Below are positions 31,151-39,880 of a stretch of DNA of 64,000 bases, piece after piece; position 1 is the stretch's first letter; each line of letters starts with the position of its first letter. The stretch comes from Coprobacillus cateniformis (GTDB lineage: Bacteria > Bacillota_I > Bacilli_A > Erysipelotrichales > Coprobacillaceae). The stretch is from NCBI RefSeq assembly GCF_009767585.1, contig NZ_WSNW01000001.1:3370041-3434040 (forward strand), given 5' to 3'. The translations under genes were made by a program, and so were the position numbers. The notes below the pieces were generated by a model, which was not told the DNA's origin, searched no databases, and saw only the letters and a program-made list of their open reading frames with translations.

Positions 31151-32944
31151 CTACTTTCTCACAATAACACCGAAGTGACATGCTGTCATACAGTTACCAC
31201 ACTTGATACATTTGTTTTGATCAATGCGATAAGGGACCTTACCGAGTTCACCATCAATAGCATTTGCTGGGCACTGTCTTGCACAAAGACCACATTTACG
31301 GCACTTATCTTCATCAATCTCATAAGACAATAAGGCTTTACAAACACCAGCAGGACATTTCTTATCAATAATATGTGCGATGTATTCCTCTCTAAATTGT
31401 AAAATTGTTGATAATACAGGGTTTGGTGCGGATTGGCCAAGACCACAAAGTGCAGTATCTTTAATTGTTGTAGCAAGGACTTCTAGTTCGTCCAATGTTT
31501 CCATTGTCCCACGACCCTCACAGATATCCTCAAGCAATTCTAACATACGTTTTGTTCCAATACGACATGGAGAACACTTTCCACAAGACTCATCAACAAT
31601 AAAATCCATATAGAATCTTGCAACATCGACCATACAATTATCTTCATCTAAAACAATCATACCGCCCGATCCCATCATAGACCCTAATTTCACCAATTCA
31701 TCAAATCCAATTGGTGTATCCAATTGAGATTCAGTTAAACAGCCACCAGATGGTCCACCAGTTTGTACCGCCTTGAAACTCTTTCGATTTGGACACCCTC
31801 CACCAATTTCATAAATAACTTCGCGAAGTGTTGTTCCCATTGGAACTTCTACAAGTCCAGTGTTGACTATTTTTCCACCCAAGGCAAAAACTTTTGTTCC
31901 AGCAGATGTTTCAGTTCCAATAGAGCGGAACCACTTTGCTCCATGAGTTATAATTTGTGCAATGTTTGCATATGTTTCAACATTATTGATGATTGTAGGT
32001 TTTCCCCAAACACCTTTATGAGCAGGAAATGGAGGTTTTGGAGAAGGCATTCCCCTTTCTCCTTCAATTGACTGAATCAAAGCTGTCTCTTCACCACAGA
32101 CAAAGGCTCCAGCTCCTAAACGAATTTCTAAATCAAAGTGAAAACCACTACCAAATATGTCATTACCTAACAATCCCAATTCTTTTGCTTCTTGAATAGC
32201 GTGTTTTAAACGTTCTACAGCGATTGGATATTCAGCACGTATATAAATATAACCATGATGAGCTCCAATTGCATATCCGGCAATCTCCATGGCCTCAATA
32301 ACACTATGAGGATTACCTTCCAAAATAGAACGATCCATAAAAGCTCCCGGATCTCCTTCATCTGCATTACAAATGACATACTTTTCATCACCAGGTTCAT
32401 TTAAAGCAAATTGCCATTTCAGGCCTGTTGGAAAGCCACCGCCTCCACGACCTCTTAATCCACTTTCTTTTATTTCATCAACAACTTCCTGTGGCTTCAT
32501 TTCAGTTAAAACTTTACCTAATGCAAAATATCCATCTTTAGCAATATATTCCTGAATATTTTCAGGATCAATCACCCCACAGTTGTGCAAAGCAATTCTC
32601 TTTTGTTTTTCATAAAACTTTGTTTTGTTAATATCATGAACCTCATTTGTTTCTTGATCAGATTCATTAAGCATTAAACGATGAACTGGACGTCCTTTAT
32701 AAAAGTGTTCCATAACGATTTCTTTAACATCTTCAACTTTTACTGACTTATATATGATATTATCAGGATAAATAGAGACATTTGGTCCAACACCACAAAG
32801 ACCTAAACAGCCAGTGCGCAAAACACTTACTTCGCTTTCTAATCCCATAGATTTAATTTCAGTTCTAAAAGCATCAATCAAAGCACCAGAGTTACCTATG
32901 CTGCATCCAGTACCAGCACATACCAAGACTTGTATTCTTTCCAT
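31151..32944 (-). CDS. hydB: NuoF-like hydrogenase subunit HydB
   Basis: The flavoprotein subunit links NAD(P)H to ferredoxin and HydA, possibly by electron bifurcation. An N-terminal thioredoxin-like 2Fe-2S domain (CAGTGCSIG ... TGCLGLC) is followed by the NADH/FMN core (GLRGRGGGGFPTGLKW, NADEGDPGAFMDR and GAGAFVCGEETALIQSIEG). A 4Fe-4S site (CGKCSPCRIGTKRM) and two C-terminal ferredoxin motifs (CRKCGLCARQCP and CIKCGNCMTACH) complete it. Length 597 is normal. Confidence 0.95.
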   Translation of the reverse strand: MERIQVLVCAGTGCSIGNSGALIDAFRTEIKSMGLESEVSVLRTGCLGLCGVGPNVSIYPDNIIYKSVKVEDVKEIVMEHFYKGRPVHRLMLNESDQETNEVHDINKTKFYEKQKRIALHNCGVIDPENIQEYIAKDGYFALGKVLTEMKPQEVVDEIKESGLRGRGGGGFPTGLKWQFALNEPGDEKYVICNADEGDPGAFMDRSILEGNPHSVIEAMEIAGYAIGAHHGYIYIRAEYPIAVERLKHAIQEAKELGLLGNDIFGSGFHFDLEIRLGAGAFVCGEETALIQSIEGERGMPSPKPPFPAHKGVWGKPTIINNVETYANIAQIITHGAKWFRSIGTETSAGTKVFALGGKIVNTGLVEVPMGTTLREVIYEIGGGCPNRKSFKAVQTGGPSGGCLTESQLDTPIGFDELVKLGSMMGSGGMIVLDEDNCMVDVARFYMDFIVDESCGKCSPCRIGTKRMLELLEDICEGRGTMETLDELEVLATTIKDTALCGLGQSAPNPVLSTILQFREEYIAHIIDKKCPAGVCKALLSYEIDEDKCRKCGLCARQCPANAIDGELGKVPYRIDQNKCIKCGNCMTACHFGVIVRK

Positions 32945-32955
32945 GTCATCCCCTC

Positions 32956-33324
32956 CTATCTCTTATATTTACCCACAGTGTATTCATCAATGACCTCATC
33001 ATTTATCAAATGACGAGTTACAATTTCACTGGCTTTTTTTGCATCGACTAATACATAAGTTGTTTTATGATCATCTTTATCAAAGACTTCAACAATTGGC
33101 TCTAGTGTACACATTCCAATACATCCTGTTTGTAGAACAGTAACGGGAAGTTTGGCCTTTGCGACTTCTTCAACAATTGTATTCAATACCGGTCTTGCTC
33201 CAGCAGCAATCCCACAGGTTGCCATCCCTACAACAACACGATATTTCTGGTCATCATCTAAACGCATTGTCATTTTATTTTGTGCTGCATCTCTAATTTT
33301 CTTTAAATCTTCTAATGATTTCAT
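32956..33324 (-). CDS. 2Fe-2S thioredoxin-like ferredoxin (HndB-like)
   Basis: A 122-residue single-domain 2Fe-2S protein with Cys in ATCGIAAGARPVLN and TGCIGMCTLEPIVEV, the spacing of thioredoxin-like ferredoxins such as HndB. It probably carries electrons in, or assembles with, the HydABC complex. Its start ATG overlaps the upstream stop (ATGA), which gives strong coupling to the HATPase gene. AGGAGGG precedes the start. Confidence 0.88.
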   Translation of the reverse strand: MKSLEDLKKIRDAAQNKMTMRLDDDQKYRVVVGMATCGIAAGARPVLNTIVEEVAKAKLPVTVLQTGCIGMCTLEPIVEVFDKDDHKTTYVLVDAKKASEIVTRHLINDEVIDEYTVGKYKR

Positions 33325-33854
33325 GACACTAATCCCTCCTTTATATAATCTTTTAACCATAAAAGAACTTCAGGTTCAGTAATCTTAACATCACCTAATA
33401 TATCTTTCATATCTTTTGTTTTCATTATAAAATCACTATTATCAGTTTTATATTCAAACTCATAATCAATATCTTCATTCGCCTGAATCAAGGTCACCAT
33501 TGTTTCTACAATATTTCCCATAACTGGCGTATCTATATTGTTTTTTATAAATCTAACTTCCACATTTGTTCCTTCATTAATCTGTGAATTAATTTTTAAA
33601 TACCCACCTGTTAATTCAGCATTTTGTTTAAAAAGTGGAATTCCTAAACCAACTTTTCTAGTTGTTCTTGTTGTATAAAATGGATCAATCACTTTTTCTA
33701 CAGTTTCTTTATCCATTCCATGTCCATTATCTTTAATAGAAATATCAATAATATTATTTTCTACACTATCAACAATTTGGATGTAAATCATAGATGCATG
33801 AGCACGAATAGAATTATAAGCAATATCTAAAATATTAAGTGCTAATTCATCCAT
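33321..33854 (-). CDS. HATPase_c domain protein (stand-alone)
   Basis: A 177-residue GHKL ATPase without a histidine-phosphotransfer helix. The N box is ALNILDIAYNSIRAHAS, the G1 box is IKDNGHGMDKETVEKVIDPFYTTR and the G2 box is KVGLGIPLFKQNAELTGG. Start ATG 33854 follows GGAGGAAA and overlaps the PHP gene stop by eight bases. Such proteins can act as kinases of the anti-sigma type; its place in the hydrogenase operon suggests a signalling role. Substrate unknown. Confidence 0.85.
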   Translation of the reverse strand: MDELALNILDIAYNSIRAHASMIYIQIVDSVENNIIDISIKDNGHGMDKETVEKVIDPFYTTRTTRKVGLGIPLFKQNAELTGGYLKINSQINEGTNVEVRFIKNNIDTPVMGNIVETMVTLIQANEDIDYEFEYKTDNSDFIMKTKDMKDILGDVKITEPEVLLWLKDYIKEGLVS

Positions 33855-34542
33855 ATCGTTTCCTCCACATCTCATAAAAATTTTGTTTGTCCATATTATG
33901 AATAGGTTCACTTATCATATCTAACCGATGAGCATCGCTGTTTATAAACCAGGGTACCTTTTCTAAATATGGGAATTGTTTTAATAAATACTTTTGATGA
34001 TTTATTTCAGTTACTTCTATGCCATCAATATCTAAATCTTTATCAATTTTCATAAAAACATTCATTATTGAGAATCGTTCGCTCATTGCATGTGCCAAAA
34101 TAGCCACGCCACCTAATTGATGAATCCATTTGATAACCTCTCTTATGGATAAGTCTAATGATTTAATAAGTAATCTCTTTTCTTCATTTATTATTCTATC
34201 ATTCTCATCAAGAATATATTGATGACCAAAATAATATTCATCATTTGGTTCTTCTATTAAATAATCATCAAGAAATTTTTGGATTGAATCTAAACATGTT
34301 TCTCCTAAAAAATATGCTAAAACATGAACTTCTTCTCTACTCTGTATTTCAACACCATAAACAAATTCAACTTTATCTTTTGCAACTTCTTTAAGATGAT
34401 ATAATTGTTTTACCGAATTATGATCAGTCACTGCTATGATATCTAGACCTTTAATATAAGCCATATTAACAATATTATTCAAAGTCATATCATCATCACT
34501 GCATGGTGATAAAGCAGAATGAATATGCAAATCATAAAACAT
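33847..34542 (-). CDS. PHP domain metal-dependent phosphoesterase
   Basis: A 231-residue PHP protein with the first metal-binding motif MFYDLHIHSALSPCSDDDMT, then IIAVTDHNSV, GVEIQSREEVHVLAYFLG, AILAHAMSER and a final FINSDAHRLDMI. These are the His/Asp clusters of the trinuclear metal site. The natural substrate is unknown; in this operon it could turn over a small phosphorylated signal. It is two bases downstream of the DRTGG gene. Confidence 0.9.
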   Translation of the reverse strand: MFYDLHIHSALSPCSDDDMTLNNIVNMAYIKGLDIIAVTDHNSVKQLYHLKEVAKDKVEFVYGVEIQSREEVHVLAYFLGETCLDSIQKFLDDYLIEEPNDEYYFGHQYILDENDRIINEEKRLLIKSLDLSIREVIKWIHQLGGVAILAHAMSERFSIMNVFMKIDKDLDIDGIEVTEINHQKYLLKQFPYLEKVPWFINSDAHRLDMISEPIHNMDKQNFYEMWRKRYG

Positions 34543-34544
34543 TT

Positions 34545-34874
34545 TTATATACCTAAAGAAACTAATTTTTTTGATAAAGAGTAAGCACTCTGCTGGCTGC
34601 TCATCAATAGCAAATTTAGTTCATCAGCTTTCTTTATGACATCTTCATTTGGTATGACTCCCTCAAGAAAGATGACCCCTGAAATATCAAGCATTTCAGC
34701 GATAGCAATTGTATTCATATGAGCCTGAACAGTTAACCACAATGAGTTTTCATTCGCTTTTGCCATTACCATGCTGAGTAAATCACCAATATATACATCC
34801 TCAACTTCTTTTTCAAGTGTTGCAGTATTTAAAAGTTTTATATCTAACTCATTTATACAATCTTTCATTTTCAT
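34545..34874 (-). CDS. DRTGG domain protein 1
   Basis: A 109-residue protein of the DRTGG family. It contains LDIKLLNTATLEKEVEDVYIGDLLSMVMAKANENSLWLTVQAHMNTIAIAEML and DISGVIFLEG. DRTGG domains are found with CBS domains and in phosphotransacetylases and bind small ligands by inference. Its start overlaps the preceding stop (ATGA). A second copy is at 36447-36800, on the other side of the Fe-S gene. Confidence 0.82.
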   Translation of the reverse strand: MKMKDCINELDIKLLNTATLEKEVEDVYIGDLLSMVMAKANENSLWLTVQAHMNTIAIAEMLDISGVIFLEGVIPNEDVIKKADELNLLLMSSQQSAYSLSKKLVSLGI

Positions 34875-36046
34875 TCTCTATCACCTTTTCTTTTGACTCT
34901 ACACGCCTGGATATCAACATCTCCCTTCGCAATACTTTGTGCTAAACTTCGGCAGTTTGCAAATCCACAAGCTCCACAATCATATTGGGGTAATGTATCA
35001 AGTATTTCATTAACACGTGCAAACCAAGCCATACGCTCTTTCATTGACTTTATTTCCTGACGATTGAGTTCTCTTTGAATAAGATACTCATTTTCCTCTA
35101 AGTCGATATTTTCAGCATTATAGTGTTCCATCATACTCTCGATGTTATAACATCCTTCAAAAGGATTTGACCATAAATAATAGCCTCCTATACACCCTTG
35201 ATAACAAGCATACATAGCCACCAAATCAACATGTTGAATACGATCAAATTCCACCAGATCCAACAAGCTTTTGGATTGGTTCAAACCTTCCACACGCACA
35301 ACAGATAAACTTCTATTTCCAAACAAGTCCTCAACATTACTTTTCACACCATACTTATTCATTTGGATTGGATATTTAATATCACTTTTTAATTTGTTCA
35401 TTTTTGGAAAAACGTGAGATATAGTCATCGCATAATCAATAGCGGATTTCTCATTTCCAAAAGGTTCTTTTGCTAAAATCATTTTTCCAACACACTCACA
35501 TAAGGAATAAATACCAACATCCTTACCTTGATGTTTTTTTCTTATTCTTCTTGCGGCAATTTCTACTGGATAATCATATGGAAGTATCCTTTCATATAAT
35601 GTTGGATAATTTTTCTCAATCAATTGATTAATTGTTGGGCAAAAAGAAGTTAACCATATGCCTTCTCTTTTGTGGCTTTCATCAATCGCCTTTTTATATA
35701 AAAAGCCTTCGATATCACTATACTGTTCAACCGCATCAAATCCAAGTTTTAAAATAGCTTCGCACATTCTTTGGAAGTCTTCATATGATTTCATATCAGA
35801 CAATATACTTGTTGGAATGAGCACCACATTATAATCATGTTGATGCATTGTCTCATTCATATGCACACCATGAACTTTTAAAACGCGAGCTGGACATTCC
35901 TTAATGCATACATCACAATGAATACACTTTTCTTCATCAATTTGGACTTCATGATTAACAATAGAAATTGCATCAGCAGGGCATGATTTTAAACATTTGA
36001 TACAATGTTCACATTTTGTACCAAGCCAACTCACAACCGGTTTCAT
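34871..36046 (-). CDS. Divergent H-cluster-domain Fe-S protein (putative sensor)
   Basis: Two N-terminal 4Fe-4S motifs (CEHCIKCLKSCP and CIHCDVCIKECP) lead into an [FeFe]-hydrogenase large-subunit-like domain. The usual H-cluster motifs are replaced: TSCSPGW by TSFCPTINQLI, MPCxxKK by YSLCECVGKM, and GCPGGCxxGGG by YACYQGCIGGYYL. Candidate cysteines are kept but the surroundings are not. The C terminus has a further Cys cluster (YDCGACGFANCRSLAQSI ... CRVKR). A catalytic role is unlikely; redox or H2 sensing is inferred by analogy with sensory [FeFe]-hydrogenase groups. It overlaps both neighbours by four bases. Confidence 0.8.
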   Translation of the reverse strand: MKPVVSWLGTKCEHCIKCLKSCPADAISIVNHEVQIDEEKCIHCDVCIKECPARVLKVHGVHMNETMHQHDYNVVLIPTSILSDMKSYEDFQRMCEAILKLGFDAVEQYSDIEGFLYKKAIDESHKREGIWLTSFCPTINQLIEKNYPTLYERILPYDYPVEIAARRIRKKHQGKDVGIYSLCECVGKMILAKEPFGNEKSAIDYAMTISHVFPKMNKLKSDIKYPIQMNKYGVKSNVEDLFGNRSLSVVRVEGLNQSKSLLDLVEFDRIQHVDLVAMYACYQGCIGGYYLWSNPFEGCYNIESMMEHYNAENIDLEENEYLIQRELNRQEIKSMKERMAWFARVNEILDTLPQYDCGACGFANCRSLAQSIAKGDVDIQACRVKRKGDRE

Positions 36047-36450
36047 ACAAACCTCATTGTCAAGTGTGTTCCTTCACTTGAAGATTCTATATGAAATTCA
36101 CTTGCACAATTTTTCATATTATCAAGTCCCATTCCAGCTCCAAATCCAAATTCACGGGCTTTTGATGAAGCAGTTGAAAACCCAGGAGTCATAGCTAATT
36201 CAATATTAGGAATCCCTGGACCAACATCATCAAATGTCAAACAAACAATCCCATTATCATCGATTTCAAAAGTAATCGTGCCACCATCTGAATGAATCAC
36301 TAAGTTGATTTCTGCTTCATAACATGCAATAGAAATACGTTTTAATACTTTAGGGTCCAATCCAAGTGTTTTTAAAGTCATTTTAATATCACGTGAGGCC
36401 TGTCCCGCATCTTCATAGTTATCCTTATCAACTTGATATACTTTTCTCAT
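36043..36450 (-). CDS. RsbW/SpoIIAB-like ATPase (anti-sigma kinase type)
   Basis: A 135-residue GHKL ATPase. The N box is ACYEAEINLVIHSDGG, G1 is FDDVGPGI and G2 is FGFGAGMGLDNMKNCAS. The insert AMTPGFSTASSKAREFGF forms the lid. This is the size and pattern of anti-sigma serine kinases, though no sigma factor or antagonist gene lies nearby. It overlaps the upstream DRTGG gene and the downstream Fe-S gene by four bases each, so all are made together. Confidence 0.85.
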   Translation of the reverse strand: MRKVYQVDKDNYEDAGQASRDIKMTLKTLGLDPKVLKRISIACYEAEINLVIHSDGGTITFEIDDNGIVCLTFDDVGPGIPNIELAMTPGFSTASSKAREFGFGAGMGLDNMKNCASEFHIESSSEGTHLTMRFV

Positions 36451-36800
36451 TTTCCCAAACCTTTTTCATAGAGACGACCACAAGTTTCATACATTGTATA
36501 ATCAGTCACAAAGACACTCATGTCACTCATTTTAGCCCCTTGAATCATATGTTCATCTATTGTTTTCCCTCTTACAATCAATATGGCAGCTAAATCCAGT
36601 GTGTTTGCAGTGTGGAATATTTGCATATTTGCAAGTCCTGTAATTAAGAGTTCACGTTCGTCAGCATCACGCAAATGACATAAGGCATCCGACATGAGAT
36701 CAGTCCCAAAGGCATTTTCAAAATCAATATCATAAACATGTGGATCGTTTACATAGATTTCTTTCCCGCTCACAATATCTAAGATTTCCTTCATCTTCAT
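36447..36800 (-). CDS. DRTGG domain protein 2
   Basis: A 117-residue DRTGG-family protein: MKMKEILDIVSGKEIYVND, then AFGTDLMSDALCHLRDADERELLITGLANMQIFHTANTLDLAAILIVRGK. It resembles the first DRTGG gene in its core (VSLMLA-like helix, then hydrophobic strand plus Gly), suggesting an old duplication. The start overlaps the hydC stop by four bases. Confidence 0.8.
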   Translation of the reverse strand: MKMKEILDIVSGKEIYVNDPHVYDIDFENAFGTDLMSDALCHLRDADERELLITGLANMQIFHTANTLDLAAILIVRGKTIDEHMIQGAKMSDMSVFVTDYTMYETCGRLYEKGLGK

Positions 36801-37288
36801 GCAGGAGCTTCCTCCTTTTTATAATCCAAAACAAGCATTTTTAAGTCTTCAAGTTGTTTTGTGCAGCCAAAGACAGTTCCATCAACACTGACAACAGGTG
36901 CTAAACCACAAGCTCCTACACAACGTGTTGCATCAATTGAAAATACACCATCCTGACTAGTTCCATTAACAGGAGCACCTGTCATCTCAACTAGCAAATC
37001 TAGAATTGTTTGTGACCCATTTACATAACAGGCAGTTCCTAAACAAACACTAATGACATGTTTACCTTTAGGTTCAGTTGTAAACTGTGAATAAAAAGTC
37101 ACTACACCATAAATCTTTGCAATAGGTTCATCTAATGCTTCACTCATTTTTTCCATAGCTTCAAAAGGTATATAACCTAATTCATTTTGAATCTCATGAA
37201 GCATTAATTTGATGGGACCTTTTTCGTCTTTGTGTCTATAAATGACATCATCTATAAAATCCAAAGACTTTTGATTCAATTTTTTCAT
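36797..37288 (-). CDS. hydC: NuoE-like hydrogenase subunit HydC
   Basis: A 163-residue 2Fe-2S subunit of the HydABC complex. After a helical N-terminal part (LMLHEIQNELGYIPFEAMEKMSE ... GVVTFYSQF) come the cluster ligands CLGTACYVNGSQ and CVGACGLAPVVSVDG. It is first in the operon and begins after CGAGGTGAGAG. Confidence 0.94.
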   Translation of the reverse strand: MKKLNQKSLDFIDDVIYRHKDEKGPIKLMLHEIQNELGYIPFEAMEKMSEALDEPIAKIYGVVTFYSQFTTEPKGKHVISVCLGTACYVNGSQTILDLLVEMTGAPVNGTSQDGVFSIDATRCVGACGLAPVVSVDGTVFGCTKQLEDLKMLVLDYKKEEAPA

Positions 37289-37321
37289 ACTCTCACCTCG
37301 TTTTTTTATTATCCTAAATTT

Positions 37322-37350
37322 ATTATAGCATAGAAACCTAAAACTATGAA
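37322..37350 (-). promoter_or_regulatory. Promoter of the hydrogenase operon
   Basis: On the minus strand TGCTATAAT is an extended -10 (TATAAT 37322-37327). TTCATA (37345-37350) is a weak -35 at 17 bases. No clear Rex-type operator was seen. Confidence 0.6.
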
Positions 37351-37363
37351 ACCGTTTTCTTTC

Positions 37364-37402
37364 TAATAAAAAAAGAAAAACTGTTAATTTTCATTAACAG
37401 TT
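37364..37402 (-). terminator. Terminator after tkt
   Basis: On the minus strand AACTGTTAAT pairs perfectly with ATTAACAGTT, followed by TTTTTCTTTTTTT. Confidence 0.88.
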
Positions 37403-37404
37403 CA

Positions 37405-39384
37405 TTATATTGATATAGCTAAGAAGGTATTCACAACATTTTCTACTGTAAAACCATAATTTTTAATAACCAGATCTGCCGGAGCACTTGCACCAAATTG
37501 ATTTACAGATAGCATTTGGCCATCTAGACCAATGTATTTATGCCACCCAAAATCAGTTCCCATTTCAATTGCAAGACGTTTTCTCATTGAGCGAGGTAAT
37601 ACCAACTCTTTATATTCATCAGACTGCTTATCAAACAACTCCATTGAAGGCATTGAGACAACACGAACATCATATCCTTGTTTAAACAACTCTGTCTGAG
37701 CCTGAAAAGCTAATTCAACTTCACTACCAGTCGCAATAAGTATTCCATCCAATTGATTTTTCTCTTTTGAAGCTATATAAGCACCATGGCAAACATCATC
37801 ATATGTTGCATGAGTTAAATTCGTAACATTTTGTCTTGTGAGAATGAGTGCTGTTGGACAATCATTTGTTTCCATTGCTTTCTTCCATGCTGCGCACATT
37901 TCATAAGCATCAGCTGGTCTAATAACTTGCATATTAATCATTGAACGCATCATTGCCAATTGCTCAACAGGTTGATGAGTAGGTCCATCTTCTCCTACAG
38001 CAATTGAATCATGTGATAATGGTAAAACTATTGGTAACTTCATTAAACATGCCATTCTTAAAGCGGCTTTAAAATAGTCACTAAAAACTAAAAAACCACC
38101 AGAAGCAACCTTAACACCTTTATGAAGAGTCATTCCATTCATTATAGCAACCATCGCAAATTCTCTAATCCCAAAGAACAAATTTCTGCCACTATAATTT
38201 TCACAACTAAAACGCCCACCATCTTTAATTGTTGTTTTTGTAGATGATGCCAAATCAGCAGTTCCAGATAAGAATGTTGGATTCTGTTTAGCAATCTCAT
38301 TAATGATTTTTTCACTCGTATTACGAGTGGCTTCACTTGTCCCCTCAGGATAACTATTTAAAAATTCTTCATAATCAAAACTATACTTACCTTTAACATC
38401 ATCAGATAATTCTTTATAAAGTTCAGGATAAGCATTCTTATATTCACGCATCATTTTCTTCCATTTATTAAATGTACGTTTCCCTCTCGAGTATACATTT
38501 TTTTGGAAATCATCATAAACTTCTTCAGGAACATAAAAGTCAGGATGGTCAAATCCATAAGAGAGTTTAGCAGCTTTTCCATCTTCTGCGCCTAAAGGCG
38601 CACCATGAACCTTATTTGTTCCCTGATTTTTAGAACCAAATCCTATAACAGTATTCATAATAATCAATGTTGGTTTGTATTTTTCCTTTTTAGCTTTTTT
38701 AATCGCTTTTAAAATTGCAGAAACATCATTTCCATCATTAACATAAACAACCTGCCAATTTATTGCTTCAAATCTTTTCTTCACATCTTCACTAAATGAA
38801 TAATCTAAAGGTCCATCTAATGTGACACGGTTAGAATCATACAAAACAATCAGTTTCCCTAATGACAAATGACCTGCTAAAGATGCTGCTTCATAAGTTA
38901 CACCTTCCTGCATATCACCATCACCACATAAAGCATATGAATAATGATCCACAACTTCAAATTCTTCTTTGTTGTAACGGTCAGCTAAAAAACGTTCTGC
39001 CATTGCCATACCAACTGCTGTTGGAATTCCCTGTCCTAAAGGGCCGCTTGATGCATCTACACCATCAGTTATTTCAATTTCTGGGTGTCCAGGTGTACGA
39101 CTTTCCCATTGTCTAAATTGCTTTAAATCATCCATTGTTAAATCATAACCTGATAAATGCAGTAAACTGTATAATAATGAAGATGCATGTCCGCTTGCAA
39201 GGACAAAACGATCTCTATTAAACCAATCAGATTCTTTTGGAAAAACTTTTAATTCCTTTGTAAATAAAGTATATAAAGCAGGTGCAGATCCTAATACCAT
39301 TCCTGGATGACCTGAGTTTGCTTTATTAATCATGTCAATTCCTAAAGATCTAATTGTAGCTATTGATAATTCCGATTGATTCAT
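37405..39384 (-). CDS. tkt: Transketolase
   Basis: Transketolase moves two-carbon units in the pentose phosphate pathway using thiamine diphosphate. NSGHPGMVLGSAPALYTLF begins the cofactor domain, GDGDMQEGVTYEAASLAGH ... YDSNRVTLDG holds the metal/diphosphate motif, and SHDSIAVGEDGPTHQPVEQL is the pyrimidine domain. Start ATG 39384 after GGAG gives 659 residues, the usual length. ynzC lies just upstream, as in B. subtilis. Confidence 0.95.
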   Translation of the reverse strand: MNQSELSIATIRSLGIDMINKANSGHPGMVLGSAPALYTLFTKELKVFPKESDWFNRDRFVLASGHASSLLYSLLHLSGYDLTMDDLKQFRQWESRTPGHPEIEITDGVDASSGPLGQGIPTAVGMAMAERFLADRYNKEEFEVVDHYSYALCGDGDMQEGVTYEAASLAGHLSLGKLIVLYDSNRVTLDGPLDYSFSEDVKKRFEAINWQVVYVNDGNDVSAILKAIKKAKKEKYKPTLIIMNTVIGFGSKNQGTNKVHGAPLGAEDGKAAKLSYGFDHPDFYVPEEVYDDFQKNVYSRGKRTFNKWKKMMREYKNAYPELYKELSDDVKGKYSFDYEEFLNSYPEGTSEATRNTSEKIINEIAKQNPTFLSGTADLASSTKTTIKDGGRFSCENYSGRNLFFGIREFAMVAIMNGMTLHKGVKVASGGFLVFSDYFKAALRMACLMKLPIVLPLSHDSIAVGEDGPTHQPVEQLAMMRSMINMQVIRPADAYEMCAAWKKAMETNDCPTALILTRQNVTNLTHATYDDVCHGAYIASKEKNQLDGILIATGSEVELAFQAQTELFKQGYDVRVVSMPSMELFDKQSDEYKELVLPRSMRKRLAIEMGTDFGWHKYIGLDGQMLSVNQFGASAPADLVIKNYGFTVENVVNTFLAISI

Positions 39385-39473
39385 TTCTCCATTTTCCTCC
39401 TCAAAACACATTCATCGTTATTATACACAAAAAACATCTATTAGCAAACACCTATTTGCCAAATTTCATCATT

Positions 39474-39704
39474 TTAATTCATTTTTTTCGCATTTTTCAG
39501 TTTTTGTGGTGTAACATCATTACCTTTTGAGTCAACAACTTTAATACTTTTGAGTTGTTGTTGAAAACCACTTCTAAAGATTCTTAAGTACTCCTGTCTT
39601 AATTCATGCTGTCTTGCCTTTTCCTCTTCAGTCAAACCCACTGTTTTGCTTTTGTGAGCAAGTTCATTAATTTCTTTTATCATTTCATCACTTATCTTAG
39701 CCAT
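39474..39704 (-). CDS. ynzC: YnzC-like protein (UPF0291 / DUF896)
   Basis: A 76-residue helical protein: MAKISDEMIKEINELAHKSK, then GLTEEEKARQHELRQEYLRIFR and an unstructured tail. The EEEK-xQ-xLR-xEYL pattern is the DUF896 signature. Function unknown (linked to the SOS locus in B. subtilis). Start ATG 39704 follows GGAGG. It lies directly downstream of the 6S-like RNA. Confidence 0.93.
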   Translation of the reverse strand: MAKISDEMIKEINELAHKSKTVGLTEEEKARQHELRQEYLRIFRSGFQQQLKSIKVVDSKGNDVTPQKLKNAKKMN

Positions 39705-39717
39705 ATTTTCCTCCATA

Positions 39718-39874
39718 ATAAAAACCTAAGAGTTTTAGATATTATCCCTGGTTAATACAGGTGGGTATCTTGTGTTCGACTTTAGGATTCCTATTCAAGA
39801 TAGGCTTTCAACACCATCGACCAACAATCAGATTCCCTTATCTATCGTGTAGGAAATACATATTCTCTTAGGTC
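39718..39874 (-). ncRNA. ssrS: 6S RNA-like small RNA
   Basis: A strong promoter (39881-39908) predicts a start near 39874. The transcript begins GACCTAAGAG and ends CTCTTAGGTTTTT, so its ends pair over 9 bp (ACCTAAGAG with CTCTTAGGT). Inside is a long, irregular, rod-like fold with an apical hairpin CCTAT-CTTGA-ATAGG and a partly unpaired middle. Size (about 157 nt) and rod shape fit 6S RNA, which binds sigma-A RNA polymerase. tmRNA, SRP RNA and RNase P hallmarks are absent. Identity rests on structure by eye. Confidence 0.65.
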
Positions 39875-39880
39875 AAACTT

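Noticed and set aside
39718..39874. tmRNA, SRP RNA, RNase P RNA or T-box as identity of the small RNA
   Set aside because: No tag ORF or CCA-type tRNA end, no SRP GNAR loop, too short for RNase P, and no T-box or antiterminator sequence.
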